A stretch of DNA of 64,000 nt from Leucobacter komagatae (GCF_006716085.1 NZ_VFON01000001.1:2914001-2978000); one strand, 5' to 3'; shown: positions 1 through 9,164, counted from the first letter of the stretch. Notes: generated by a model from the letters alone, not told the origin. Program-made: numbers and translations.

Positions 1-1705
1 CGGCGGTCTCGGCCTCATCGATGGCGCTGCGATCGACGTCGCCAGCGGTGAAAGTGAAGGTATGCGGGGCGCTCTTGTTGCCGTAGGAGTCGTACGCGGT
101 TAGCGTCGCCTCATAGCTGCGACCCAGCTCGAGAGCACGGTCGATGGGCTGGCCGACCCTGTCGCCGGCGCGCACCGCGAGGGGGATATCGAGTACGGCC
201 GGCTTCGGGGCGACCACGTAGTCGGAGTAGATTCTGCCGTTCGCTGGCACGAGCGTGGTTGTCGCCCCTGTCTGAGCGTCCTTCACGACGAGCGTGTATT
301 CGGATGTGAACTGGTCGTCGCCGGCCTGGGGGAGCCGCAGTACGGGCCCGGTTTCGGTCTGCCTGACCGTCGGCTGCGCCTCGCCCCACGAAGGCGCGAC
401 CGCGTTTCGGTTCGCTTGGGTGTAGGCGAACTTCGCCTTGGTCTCAGCGGGGGTGGCGCCGCGCGCAACCGTCCAGGTCGGGCCGGCGAGCGAACCCGAG
501 GAGTTGAACGGCGGCTTCTCTTGGAAACTCCAGACGCCCTCGTCCGTGTAGGTGCGGCCCGGGTCGGCAGCATAGTTGATTCTGTCGATCTCGATGCGAT
601 CCGCGTACACGTCAACGACGACGGACTGCGCCGTCGGAATGGTCGCGTCGCGCGCCAGGCCCGCGCCGAACGCCTGGAACTTGCCGTCGTTCTCGCCGTA
701 CGACATCGAGCCCTCGTTCACCGACGTGAAGTCTTGCTGGTGGATCGAGCGTTCGTCAGTGATGTTCAAGTGGGAGTGCCCCGAGAAATACACCACCTGC
801 GGGAACGCGCTGAGGTTCTGCTTGAGGCCTGAGTTCGACGCCTGCGCGCCGTCCCAGACGGTGGCCGGGATGGGACGGTGGCCGAACACGAAGATCGGCT
901 GGCCCTGCGTCGCAGGGTCCTTCGAGATCGCATCGAGCCTGCCGTACAGCCAGCTCGCCTGCGTCGAGTTCCACGCTTCCGTGTTCACGACGAACGCTGG
1001 GAAGCCGTTGATCTCGGACTCGTAGTATCCGGTCTCGCCGGGGAACCAAGCATCGGGGTACTGCTCAGCCATCCGGTACACGCGGTCGTCGTGGTTGCCG
1101 AACGACATCATGACCTTGGTGTCGGTCATGCCGGTGCGCGCGAGGTTCTGCTCGAGCATCGTGCGCGGGTACTGGTGGTCTGATGCGGTGTTGAAGTTGT
1201 TGTCGTTGATCTGGTCGCCGTTGGAGATGATCGCGTCGGGGCTCGGCATAATGCGCTTCAGTGTGTCGAAGTACCCCGCCCACTTATCCCACGCCGGGCC
1301 GGTGCCCGTCGAGAGGTGGATGTCGCTCATGACGGCGAACTGCGAGAGGGGCTCCTCGGCAGTCTTTACGAGGATGCCGCGGATCGTCGGCAGGCTCTCG
1401 CTCCGGTCAGTGAACGCGACGGCGGTGACGTTCGCGGTGCGCTCGACGGAAATCGGCCCGCTCGCGAGTGGACTCTGCCTGGTGGGGTGGGTGCCGTCGA
1501 GCGTGTACCTGATCTCGGCGCCGGGCTGGGCCGTGAAGGTGATCGTCTGCGGCCCGACGTAGCGCCCGCTCTCAAGGCTCGCCGCTGGCGCCGCGACCTC
1601 GCTCTGGGTGACCGCCGCCGCGGCGGTCGACGGGGGAAGCGCGGCCTGCGCTCCAAGCAGCGCGACGCCCGCGAGCGCTATTCCCGCAATTCTGCCGATT
1701 GACAT
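1..1705 (-). CDS. Secreted metallophosphoesterase (calcineurin-like), C terminus off the window
   Basis: The gene runs off the left edge; about 568 residues are visible. The ATG at 1705 follows a GAGAGG ribosome site. Residues 1-30 form a signal peptide (MSIGRIAGIALAG, then an Ala-rich end), so the product is exported. Residues ~40-110 look like an Fn3-associated/chitobiase C-terminal module (segment RYTLDGTHPT). The metallophosphatase core follows, with the motifs SDIHLS (DxH), NGDQIND, GNHD, GHRPIP and SGHSHLN (GHxH) that ligate a dinuclear metal centre in this superfamily. The visible remainder is beta-rich and Ig-like. Phosphoesterase activity is well supported; the substrate (nucleotide, phosphodiester or wall polymer) cannot be told. 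The missing end may hold an anchor. Confidence 0.9.
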   Translation of the reverse strand, partial: MSIGRIAGIALAGVALLGAQAALPPSTAAAAVTQSEVAAPAASLESGRYVGPQTITFTAQPGAEIRYTLDGTHPTRQSPLASGPISVERTANVTAVAFTDRSESLPTIRGILVKTAEEPLSQFAVMSDIHLSTGTGPAWDKWAGYFDTLKRIMPSPDAIISNGDQINDNNFNTASDHQYPRTMLEQNLARTGMTDTKVMMSFGNHDDRVYRMAEQYPDAWFPGETGYYESEINGFPAFVVNTEAWNSTQASWLYGRLDAISKDPATQGQPIFVFGHRPIPATVWDGAQASNSGLKQNLSAFPQVVYFSGHSHLNITDERSIHQQDFTSVNEGSMSYGENDGKFQAFGAGLARDATIPTAQSVVVDVYADRIEIDRINYAADPGRTYTDEGVWSFQEKPPFNSSGSLAGPTWTVARGATPAETKAKFAYTQANRNAVAPSWGEAQPTVRQTETGPVLRLPQAGDDQFTSEYTLVVKDAQTGATTTLVPANGRIYSDYVVAPKPAVLDIPLAVRAGDRVGQPIDRALELGRSYEATLTAYDSYGNKSAPHTFTFTAGDVDRSAIDEAETA

Positions 1706-1916
1706 GGATTCCTCTCTTTCGTGCGCCGCGTGAGGCGCCCAGGTATCCAAGTTGTCTATACAGCGTGGCCGCTACTCGACGGCCGCATGACGGTGTCATG
1801 AATTCTGCTTCACTCCCGGTTCACCCGTGCGAGCGGCGCGCGCCGGCAAGCACAAGGAGGCGCAGGTAAGCGTAAGGAAACGCCGGCAGGCACAAGCAGC
1901 GACAGCCGGGCGCGGC

Positions 1917-2849
1917 CTATGGCAGCCTGAGTCGCCCCTCGAACTCGACGATGAGCCCGTCGGCAATGAGCGAGTCGAGGGCACGCTGCGGCTGGGACGC
2001 GTCGCGCGCCTGAGCCGCAGCCCGGCCAGCAGCCCGGCCCTCGGCCGCTGCCGCGAGCGCCTCCGCGGGGTCGACGGCCCCTGCGGCAGCTCGCAGCAAC
2101 TGCATGATCTTGCCGCGCGCCTGCCTGTCGCTGCCCTCGAACGCTGCCTGCCGCGGCCGCTTCTCGGGAGCGTTCTCGGGGTACCCCGCGCCTCGCCACT
2201 CGCAGAGCTCGGCGATGGGGCAGTCGCCGCACTTCGGCGCCCGGGCCGTGCACACGGTCGCGCCAAGCTCCATCGCCGCCGCGTTGAACACAGCCGCCGC
2301 CTCGCGGTCGGAGGGGAGCAGCGCGGTCATGTCGTCGAGGTCGCGCGGGGCGGGCATACCCGCCGCCGCCCTGCCGTGCACGGCGCGCGCGATAACGCGG
2401 CGCGTGTTGGTGTCGACGACCGGGTGCGTGTCGCCGAACGCAAATACCGCGACCGCCCGCGCCGTGTAGGGCCCAATCCCGGTGAGCGCAAGTAGCGCGT
2501 CGACGTCGGCAGGCACCTCGTCGCCGTGCCGCTCGGCGATCTCTACGGCAGCCCGGTGCAGCCAGAGTGCCCGCCGCGGGTACCCGAGCCGCTTCCACGC
2601 CCGGACGGCCTCGCCGGGCTCCTCCGCTGCGAGCGCTGACGGCACGGGCCAGCGCGCCATCCACTCGAGCCAGTGGGGGATGACGCGCTCGACCTGCGTC
2701 TGCTGCGACATGAACTCGGAAACGAGGATGCCCCAGGCAGTGGTCTCCGGTGCTCGCCAGGGCAGATCCCTCGCCGCGTGCCGAAACCAATCGATGAGCG
2801 CGCCGCTCATCGCCGAAGGGTCGAAGCCTACCTGCCGATCGTCTGCCAC
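1917..2849 (-). CDS. mutY: A/G-specific adenine glycosylase MutY
   Basis: A 310-residue base-excision repair enzyme that removes adenine mispaired with 8-oxoguanine. The N-terminal HhH-GPD fold has LVSEFMSQQTQV carrying the catalytic Glu, the helix-hairpin-helix LTGIGPYTARA and PVVDTN with the catalytic Asp. The iron-sulfur loop has four Cys spaced C-x6-C-x2-C-x5-C in CTARAPKCGDCPIAELC. The C-terminal part is shorter than in E. coli MutY (350 aa), so 8-oxoG discrimination by a full NUDIX-like domain is doubtful. The GTG start at 2849 lies exactly 6 nt after a TAGACT -10 box (2856-2861, minus strand), so the mRNA is probably leaderless. It diverges from truB. Confidence 0.95.
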   Translation of the reverse strand: MADDRQVGFDPSAMSGALIDWFRHAARDLPWRAPETTAWGILVSEFMSQQTQVERVIPHWLEWMARWPVPSALAAEEPGEAVRAWKRLGYPRRALWLHRAAVEIAERHGDEVPADVDALLALTGIGPYTARAVAVFAFGDTHPVVDTNTRRVIARAVHGRAAAGMPAPRDLDDMTALLPSDREAAAVFNAAAMELGATVCTARAPKCGDCPIAELCEWRGAGYPENAPEKRPRQAAFEGSDRQARGKIMQLLRAAAGAVDPAEALAAAAEGRAAGRAAAQARDASQPQRALDSLIADGLIVEFEGRLRLP

Positions 2850-2855
2850 CCCACG

Positions 2856-2901
2856 AGTCTACGAGCCGCCGCGACCCCGCGACGTCTCTCAGCGTTAGGC
2901 T
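2856..2901. promoter_or_regulatory. Divergent leaderless promoters of mutY and truB
   Basis: Minus strand: TAGACT at 2856-2861, then 6 nt to the mutY GTG. Plus strand: TAGGCT at 2896-2901, then 6 nt to the truB GTG at 2908. Both boxes match the actinobacterial TANNNT -10 and both predicted transcript starts coincide with the start codon. No -35 hexamer is obvious on either side. Confidence 0.7.
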
Positions 2902-2907
2902 TGTGGG

Positions 2908-3897
2908 GTGAAGTTTGCAGATATGCCGCAGGGCGCGATCCTCCTTGTCGACAAGGTTGAGGGCTGGACGAGTCACGACGTCGTCGCGAAGTCACGCCGC
3001 GCGCTCGGCACGAAGAAGGTCGGGCACGCCGGCACGCTCGATCCGATGGCGACCGGGCTGCTCGTGCTCGGGGCTGGCCCGGCGACCCGGCTGCTCACGT
3101 ACCTCGTCGGTCTCGACAAGACGTACACGACGACGATCCGGCTCGGGCTCGCGACAGTCACTGACGACCGCGAGGGCGACGTCACCGCGGCGGCGCCCGC
3201 TGGCCTCGTCGCCGAGGTGTTCGCGAATCAGGATCGCATCGCGGCCGGCGTCGCGGCCCTCACCGGCCCGATTGAGCAGGCACCGAGCGCGGTGAGTGCG
3301 ATCAGGGTCGACGGCAAGCGGGCCTACGACCGCGTGCGCGCCGGCGAGGAGGTCGTGCTGAAGAAGCGTCCGGTCACGATCCACGGGTTTGAAATTGGTG
3401 AGCCGCGGATCCTCAGCGTCCCGGGGCCCGACGGCGAGCCCGTCGATGTCATCGACATCGACGCTGTCGTGCGCTGCTCGACCGGAACGTACATTCGCGC
3501 GCTCGCACGCGACCTGGGCGAGGCCCTCGGCGTCGGCGGCCACCTCACGGCGCTGCGACGCACCGCCGTCGGTCCGTTCTCGGTCGACGCGGCGACGCCG
3601 CACGCCCAGCTCGTGGGTGACGGCACATCGGCGGGGGATCCGGGAACGCTGTACCCGCCCGCCACCATCGCGCGCGAGCTGTTTCCCGTCCTCGAACTTG
3701 ATGCGGCGGAGGCGAAAGACCTCGCAGACGGCAAGCGCCTCTCGATCGACCCCGAACGGCAGCCACCGGCTCCGGTCGTCGCAGCGGTGCTTCCGGGCTC
3801 GCCTGCTGACAGGCTCGTCGGGTTGGTCGTCGTCAAGAGCGGCCGCACCCACGTCCTCGCAAATTTCCCGTCACTTGATCCCGGAGGGGCAGCATGA
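2908..3897 (+). CDS. truB: tRNA pseudouridine(55) synthase TruB
   Basis: Makes pseudouridine at U55 in the T-loop of tRNAs. The 329-residue protein opens with ILLVDKVEGWTSHDVV and has the catalytic block GHAGTLDPMATGLLVLG, whose Asp is the nucleophile in this family, then YIRALARDLGEALG. The C-terminal ~80 residues are the variable actinobacterial TruB extension. I chose the GTG at 2908 because a TAGGCT -10 box ends 6 nt before it (leaderless); an ATG at 2923 is possible. It overlaps the next gene by ATGA and probably heads a truB-membrane protein unit. Confidence 0.95.
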   Translation: MKFADMPQGAILLVDKVEGWTSHDVVAKSRRALGTKKVGHAGTLDPMATGLLVLGAGPATRLLTYLVGLDKTYTTTIRLGLATVTDDREGDVTAAAPAGLVAEVFANQDRIAAGVAALTGPIEQAPSAVSAIRVDGKRAYDRVRAGEEVVLKKRPVTIHGFEIGEPRILSVPGPDGEPVDVIDIDAVVRCSTGTYIRALARDLGEALGVGGHLTALRRTAVGPFSVDAATPHAQLVGDGTSAGDPGTLYPPATIARELFPVLELDAAEAKDLADGKRLSIDPERQPPAPVVAAVLPGSPADRLVGLVVVKSGRTHVLANFPSLDPGGAA

Positions 3898-4250
3898 TCG
3901 CATGGTTCGGCTACGTCACGATCGCGGTCGCGCTGATCGCCGCTGTGATGTGCGCGGTGCAGGGGCTTCGCAAGCAGGCCCCGAACGACTACACGATGGG
4001 CGCGACGGCACTCGTCGCCGTGCTGCTCGTCGTGCAGGTCGTGATCTCGATCATTGCGCCGCTCGCGGGGAACGCGCCCGTTGGCGACGCGCTCGAGTTC
4101 TGGATGTACCTCATCGTCGCGCTCGCGCTGCCCATCGGTGCGGGCTTCTGGGCGCTCATCGACCGCACCCGCTTCGCGAACCTCGTGCTCGCCGTCGTCG
4201 GGCTGTCGGTCGCGGTCATGACGTACCGCATGCTCGTGATCTGGGGCTAG
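3894..4250 (+). CDS. Small four-helix membrane protein
   Basis: A 118-residue, very hydrophobic protein with about four membrane helices (roughly residues 4-25, 38-58, 67-87 and 96-115) and almost no soluble part. Its ATG overlaps the truB stop (ATGA), with a GGAGG-type ribosome site inside the truB end, so the two are translationally coupled. I do not recognise a named family. No catalytic motif is visible; a function linked to tRNA modification would be speculation. Confidence 0.8.
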   Translation: MIAWFGYVTIAVALIAAVMCAVQGLRKQAPNDYTMGATALVAVLLVVQVVISIIAPLAGNAPVGDALEFWMYLIVALALPIGAGFWALIDRTRFANLVLAVVGLSVAVMTYRMLVIWG

Positions 4251-4270
4251 CGGAAGAGTAGACTCGGGGG

Positions 4271-4702
4271 GTGAGCAACGTGGGAACAGGTACAGAGACA
4301 GAGCAGCGCAGCGAGAAGATGAGCGGGCTCGGGCGGGTGCTGATCACCGTCTACATCATCCTCGCGATGGCGGCGACGTTCCGCTCCGTCTATCAGATCC
4401 TCACGAAGTTCGATGAGGCGCCGCTCGCCTACATCCTCTCCGCGGTGTCGGGTGTCGTGTACATCGTCGCGACGATCGCGCTGATCCGCCGCGGCCGTGG
4501 CGTCTGGCGCCCCATCGCGTGGGCGGCACTGCTGTTCGAACTCGTCGGCGTGCTCGTCGTCGGTACGCTCAGTATCACGATGCCGCAGCTCTTCGCGCAC
4601 CCGTCGGTGTGGTCGTTCTTCGGCCAGGGCTACGGCTACATCCCGCTCGTGTTGCCGATTCTCGGCCTGATCTGGCTTTCCAAGGAAAAGAAGACGGTCT
4701 GA
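4271..4702 (+). CDS. Small integral membrane protein upstream of ribF
   Basis: A 143-residue protein with a 20-residue polar N terminus and four predicted membrane helices (about 23-43, 57-77, 84-104 and 118-138), ending in a Lys-rich tail SKEKKTV. The GTG start at 4271 sits 6 nt after TAGACT (4259-4264), indicating a separate leaderless promoter just behind the preceding small membrane gene. Its TGA overlaps the ribF ATG by one base, so it is likely cotranscribed with ribF. Family not recognised; a role in flavin metabolism is not shown by the sequence. Confidence 0.8.
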   Translation: MSNVGTGTETEQRSEKMSGLGRVLITVYIILAMAATFRSVYQILTKFDEAPLAYILSAVSGVVYIVATIALIRRGRGVWRPIAWAALLFELVGVLVVGTLSITMPQLFAHPSVWSFFGQGYGYIPLVLPILGLIWLSKEKKTV

Positions 4703-5652
4703 TGCAACTCTTTACCGCGATCGACGAGCTCGACCCGGCCCGCTTCGATGCTGGCTCCGTCGTCGCCGTTGGCAAGTTCGACGGCGTGCACCGGGGGCAC
4801 CAGGCCATCATTTCGTCGCTGCTGCGGAAGGCGCGCGCTGAGAACCTCCACTCCGTCGTGTTCACGTTCGCGAATAACCCCCTCAGCCTGCTGCGCCCCG
4901 AGCTCTGCCCGCAGCCGCTCGCGAGCCGTGCGCAGCGACTTGAGCTGGTCGAGAACGCGGGCGTCGACACCTGCGTCATGGTGCAGTTCGATGAGGCGTT
5001 CGCCGCGATCCCGGCGACCGAGTTCGTCGAGCGTGTGCTCGTAGGCAACCTGAATGTGCGCCACGTGCTGCTCGGCGAGGACTTCCACTTCGGCCACCGC
5101 GGCCTCGGCGACGCCGCGCTCCTTCGCGAGCTTGGGCCGAAGCTCGGCTTCACCGTCGAGGTCGTCGCGAGCGTTGGCGACGACGAGGATGAGGCAGTGT
5201 CGTCGACGATGATCCGTGACGCGGTGCTCGCCGGCGACCTCGTCACTGCCCGGGCCATGCTCGGCAGGTGCCACTCGGTGCGCGGTGAGGTCGTGCACGG
5301 CGACGCGCGCGGTCGCGAACTCGGGTTTCCGACGGCGAACCTCGGCGGCACCGTTGAGGGGCTCGTGCCCGCTCACGGCGTCTACGCCGGGTCAGTCGTG
5401 ATCGACGGTGTTGAGCACGACGCCGCGATCTCGGTCGGTGTGAACCTCACCTTCGAGCCCGAGGGGGAGCCCCGCGTCGAGGCGTTCGTGCTCGACTTCG
5501 CGGGCGACCTGTACGGCAAGCAGATGGAGGTGCGCTTCGCGAAGCGCATTCGCGAGATGCTGCCCTTCAGCTCGGTTGAGGCGCTCATCGCGCGAATGCA
5601 CGAGGACGTTGCAGAGACGCGCGCGATCCTCGCCGAGGTGCGTGAAGGCTGA
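4702..5652 (+). CDS. ribF: Bifunctional riboflavin kinase/FAD synthetase
   Basis: A 316-residue enzyme that phosphorylates riboflavin to FMN and adenylylates FMN to FAD. The N-terminal nucleotidyltransferase half has GKFDGVHRGHQ (HxGH-type ATP site) near residue 25 and SSTMIRDAV near residue 170. The C-terminal flavokinase half begins about residue 185 with GRELGFPTANL and includes GVYAGSV. The length is normal for the family. The ATG overlaps the upstream membrane gene stop (TGATG). Reading upstream in frame is open to 4519, but that extension is out of register with any known RibF N terminus. No FMN riboswitch is visible. Confidence 0.95.
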   Translation: MQLFTAIDELDPARFDAGSVVAVGKFDGVHRGHQAIISSLLRKARAENLHSVVFTFANNPLSLLRPELCPQPLASRAQRLELVENAGVDTCVMVQFDEAFAAIPATEFVERVLVGNLNVRHVLLGEDFHFGHRGLGDAALLRELGPKLGFTVEVVASVGDDEDEAVSSTMIRDAVLAGDLVTARAMLGRCHSVRGEVVHGDARGRELGFPTANLGGTVEGLVPAHGVYAGSVVIDGVEHDAAISVGVNLTFEPEGEPRVEAFVLDFAGDLYGKQMEVRFAKRIREMLPFSSVEALIARMHEDVAETRAILAEVREG

Positions 5653-5765
5653 CTTCGAGCCCAAGTTCGCGCATCCCGGGCGCGCCCCCAAGTATCGGGT
5701 GGTAAGATCGACGCATAGTCGAGAGACGTGTAACTCGAATCCCGTACAGCGTGCGGCTCAGATTC

Positions 5766-5841
5766 TTGACGCTCGACCGGCTTCGCCCCGAATTTTGGTA
5801 GGGGCGCGCATGCTACGTGTCACCCAAATTCGGTGTGTCAC
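5766..5841 (+). promoter_or_regulatory. Candidate regulated promoter of the SNF2-type helicase
   Basis: A -35-like TTGACG (5766-5771) is 18 bp from a -10-like GAATTT (5790-5795). The -10 lies in the left arm of an imperfect inverted repeat whose CCGAATTT (5788-5795) pairs with AAATTCGG (5826-5833), with extra pairing inside. GTGTCAC occurs twice, at 5817-5823 and 5835-5841, 18 bp apart. The layout suggests an operator over the promoter; no regulator is implied. Confidence 0.35.
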
Positions 5842-5864
5842 GCAAAGATCCTCCAGGAGAGCAA

Positions 5865-8006
5865 TTGGCAAGCAGCACTGCCACCCGCCAGCCAGCGAAG
5901 CGTCAGCGCTCGGGCGGAACGCGTAAACACGCGCACAACGAGGGCATCATCCCTCTGCTCGCTCGCGCCGTTCGCGAGGTTGAGGCCTCCGCCCAGCGCG
6001 GCAAGGCGAGCCCCCAGAACCGCACCAAATTCCAGGTCATCGCGCTGCTCATGCGCGAGGAGCGCGCCCGCGTGAAGACCGAGGAGGGCGTGAGTGACAG
6101 CGAACGTGCCGAGACCCTGAAGCGCCTCGACGGTGTCGCCGCGATCCTCGCGAAGACCGCGGCGCGCGACACGAGCCTCATTACGCTGCTCGAACCGGGC
6201 GCGACGATCACCGAGGCGACTAGGCAGCTCAAACGGAAGATGCTCGTGCAGGCTGGCATCGACGTTCCTGAGGAAGCCCCGGCCGAGGCCGAGCCCGCCA
6301 AGACCCTCGTGCCGCCGGAGCTCGCCGAGCGCCAGGTCGAGCCCGCGCGGATCCACTCGCGAATGCTCGCGAACCCCTTCCTCGCGCCGTCGCTCGAGAC
6401 TCCGAAGCAGCCGACTCCCGTCGTTCGCCTCGCGAACTGGGAGCTGCTCAACCCGCTCTTGAAGTCGTTCGAGCAGGGCGGTGGCGGGGCGGCCTGCATG
6501 GACCTGCCAGAGGCGCCGGTTCCCGACAGGCTCGCGCCCCGCGGGCTCGAGCTCATGCCGCACCAGGCCCGCTTCCTCGCGAGCGTGCGCGACGGGCACC
6601 GCAGCTTCCTGCTCGCCGACGAGCCGGGCCTCGGGAAGACCGCGCAGTCGGTGCTCGCGGCCTCCGTCGCTGACGCCTACCCGATGCTCGTCGTCGTGCC
6701 CAACGTCGTGAAGATGAACTGGGCGCGCGAGGTCGAGCGGTGGACGCCGCAGCGCACCGTTACTGTCATTCACGGTGACGGTGAGTCTATGGACGCGTTT
6801 GCCGACGTGTTCGTCGTGAACTACGACATCCTCGACAGGCACCTGAGCTGGATCTCGCGCTTTGGGTTCAAGAGCATGGTCGTCGACGAGGCGCACATGA
6901 TCAAGAACACGCAGTCGCAGCGCTCGCGCAACGTGCTCACGATCGCCGAGAGCATTCGCGAGCGCACCCGCGGTTCGCAGCCGCTGCTCGTCGCGCTGAC
7001 CGGTACGCCGCTCATCAACGAGGTTGACGACTTCCGCGCCATCTGGCGGTTCCTCGGCTGGACCGACGCAGACAAGCCCGGGCCCGAGCTCATGGCCAAG
7101 CTTGAGAACAACGGTTGGACGCCCGCAGACCCGCCGTTCTACCCCGAGGCGCGCCAGAGCGTCATCGAGATGGGCATCGTGCGCCGCCGCAAGATCGACG
7201 TGGCCGCCGACCTGCCCGCGAAGCGCGTTGTTGACCTGCCCGTGCAGCTTGACGACGAGCTCGGCCGCGGTATCCGCGCCGCCGAGGCGAAGCTCGCGCA
7301 GAAGCTCTACGACCGTTTCACCGCGGTCAAGTCGGGCAAGCTCGGCGAGAAGCTCTCGGACGAGGCGATCATCCGCATGGTTGCCGCCCAGGAGCTCGAG
7401 GAGTCGAACGCCTCCGCCGACGGCTTCAATGTGTTTACGATGGTGCGCGAAATTGGCGTGGCCAAGGCCGGCCTCGCCGTCGACTACACCGCCCAGCTCG
7501 CGCGCTCGGTCGGCAAGGTCGTGTTCTTTGCGAAGCACATCGACGTCATGGACCGTGCGGAGGCGCAGCTCGCCGAGGCCGGGCTCAAGACGGTCTCGAT
7601 CAGGGGCGAGCAGACCGCCACGTTCCGCCAGACGCAGATTGACGCGTTCAACACCGACCCCGAGGTCTCGGTCGCGGTGTGCTCGCTGACCGCTGCGGGC
7701 GTCGGCGTGAACCTGCAGGCCGCGTCGAACGTCGTGCTCGCCGAGCTCAGCTGGACTGACGCAGAGCAGACGCAGGCGATCGACCGCGTACACCGCATCG
7801 GTCAGGAAGAACCCGTGACCGCGTGGCGCATCATTGCGGCGCAGACGATCGACGCTCGCATCGCCGAGCTCATCGACGGCAAGGCGGGCCTCGCGGCGCG
7901 CGCGCTCGACGGGGCTCCCGCCGCCGAGGAGGACGCCGATCCGGTGCAGCTGCTCGCGCTGATTGGCGTGCTGACCCGCGCCGTCGCCGACGCATCCGGC
8001 CGCTAG
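5865..8006 (+). CDS. SNF2-family DEAD/DEAH-box helicase
   Basis: A 713-residue superfamily 2 ATPase. About 200 N-terminal residues are Lys/Arg-rich then helical and match no domain I know. The helicase core follows: motif I DEPGLGKT, motif II VDEAHMIKN, motif III LTGTPLINE, and the second RecA-like domain ending in VNLQAASNVV and AIDRVHRIGQ (motif VI), the SNF2/RapA signature. It probably translocates on double-stranded DNA to remodel nucleoprotein; the target is unknown. The TTG at 5865 is chosen because an AGGAGAG ribosome site precedes it; the frame stays open upstream to 5817 without one. It is separated from pfkA by its own promoter region. Confidence 0.9.
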   Translation: MASSTATRQPAKRQRSGGTRKHAHNEGIIPLLARAVREVEASAQRGKASPQNRTKFQVIALLMREERARVKTEEGVSDSERAETLKRLDGVAAILAKTAARDTSLITLLEPGATITEATRQLKRKMLVQAGIDVPEEAPAEAEPAKTLVPPELAERQVEPARIHSRMLANPFLAPSLETPKQPTPVVRLANWELLNPLLKSFEQGGGGAACMDLPEAPVPDRLAPRGLELMPHQARFLASVRDGHRSFLLADEPGLGKTAQSVLAASVADAYPMLVVVPNVVKMNWAREVERWTPQRTVTVIHGDGESMDAFADVFVVNYDILDRHLSWISRFGFKSMVVDEAHMIKNTQSQRSRNVLTIAESIRERTRGSQPLLVALTGTPLINEVDDFRAIWRFLGWTDADKPGPELMAKLENNGWTPADPPFYPEARQSVIEMGIVRRRKIDVAADLPAKRVVDLPVQLDDELGRGIRAAEAKLAQKLYDRFTAVKSGKLGEKLSDEAIIRMVAAQELEESNASADGFNVFTMVREIGVAKAGLAVDYTAQLARSVGKVVFFAKHIDVMDRAEAQLAEAGLKTVSIRGEQTATFRQTQIDAFNTDPEVSVAVCSLTAAGVGVNLQAASNVVLAELSWTDAEQTQAIDRVHRIGQEEPVTAWRIIAAQTIDARIAELIDGKAGLAARALDGAPAAEEDADPVQLLALIGVLTRAVADASGR

Positions 8007-8099
8007 CCTGCTGGGTGCGCGGGGCCTGGCGGTTCCGCGCGCCAAAATGGCGCGATTCGATGTGTCAGTAGCATTCGCGCCACCACTAGCATTGTGCTC

Positions 8100-9134
8100 A
8101 TGCGTATTGGAGTTCTCTGCTCGGGCGGCGATAGCCCGGGCATGAATGCCGCTATCCGCGGCGCGGTGCTGCGTGGCGTTGACGTCCACGGCTTCGAGAT
8201 GATCGGCTTCATCGACGGCTGGCGAGGCTTCCACGATGGCGAGTTCATCGAGCTCGACAGGCCGACGGTGCGCGGCCTCTCGCCGCTCGGCGGTGTCTTC
8301 ATCGGCACGAGCCGGGTGCCGCCGTGGGAAGCCCCAGTCACCCCCGAATCTCTTGACGCGCTGCGCGCAAAGATGACGTCGTATGGCCTCGACGGGCTGA
8401 TGCTCATCGGGGGCAACGGAACCCAGACGGTCTCCTCGATCCTGTGGGACGCGGGCATCAACGTCGTCGGCCTCCCGAAGACGATCGACAATGATCTCGC
8501 CGGCACCGACTACACGTTCGGCTTCGATACCGCGGTCTCGATCGCGTCTGAGGCGATCGACAGGCTCCGCACGACGGGCGACTCCCATCGCCGCTGCATG
8601 GTGCTCGAGGTGATGGGCCGCGACGCGGGCTGGATCGCGCTGCACGCCGGAATGGCCGGTGGCGCCCAGGCGATGCTGCTGCCCGAGTTCCCCGAGAGTA
8701 TCGAGCAGGTGTGCGAGTGGGTCGCAAACGTGCGCGACCGCGGGCGCTCGGCGCTCATCGTCGTCGCGGAGGGCTTCAAGCTTGAGGGCTCGGATGACGC
8801 CGTGACCCGCGAGGGCCTCGACGGCTTCGGTCGCCCGCGCCTCGGGGGTGTTGCCGACATGCTGGCCCCCCTGATCGAGGAGCGCACGGGTATCGAGACC
8901 CGGTCGACGGTGCTCGGGCACGTGCAGCGGGGTGGGTCGCCGACGGCGTTTGATCGCGTACTCGCGACCCGCACCGGCATTGCTGGGGCTGACGCGGTGC
9001 TGTCGGGGGAGTGGGGCAACATGGCCGGCCTCCACGGCGACAGGATTGAGATGGTGCCGTTCGCTGAGGCGGTCGGCAAGTTGAAGACCGTCCCAGAGGA
9101 GCGCTACGCGGAGGTGCGCCTCAACTTCGGCTGA
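8100..9134 (+). CDS. pfkA: 6-phosphofructokinase (PfkA family, GGNG variant)
   Basis: A 344-residue glycolytic kinase converting fructose 6-phosphate to the 1,6-bisphosphate. Visible motifs: VLCSGGDSPGMNAAIR (phosphate loop), LPKTIDNDLAGTDYTFGF (catalytic block), MGRDAGWIA and GHVQRGGSP. Two residues bear on phosphoryl donor. The loop that is GGDG in E. coli and usually GGEG in actinobacteria reads IGGNGT here: the Mg-binding acid is Asn while the Gly associated with ATP use is kept. The Lys of PKTIDND is the residue associated with PPi-type enzymes. Donor use is therefore uncertain. The ATG at 8100 is 7 nt after TAGCAT (8087-8092), so leaderless. Confidence 0.9.
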   Translation: MRIGVLCSGGDSPGMNAAIRGAVLRGVDVHGFEMIGFIDGWRGFHDGEFIELDRPTVRGLSPLGGVFIGTSRVPPWEAPVTPESLDALRAKMTSYGLDGLMLIGGNGTQTVSSILWDAGINVVGLPKTIDNDLAGTDYTFGFDTAVSIASEAIDRLRTTGDSHRRCMVLEVMGRDAGWIALHAGMAGGAQAMLLPEFPESIEQVCEWVANVRDRGRSALIVVAEGFKLEGSDDAVTREGLDGFGRPRLGGVADMLAPLIEERTGIETRSTVLGHVQRGGSPTAFDRVLATRTGIAGADAVLSGEWGNMAGLHGDRIEMVPFAEAVGKLKTVPEERYAEVRLNFG

Positions 9135-9164
9135 GTCACCGCTGTAGCTGCGGCCCCTGGCCGT

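Noticed and set aside
4640..4702. FMN riboswitch before ribF
   Set aside because: ribF begins inside the previous stop codon, leaving no room, and no RFN-like conserved blocks are seen.
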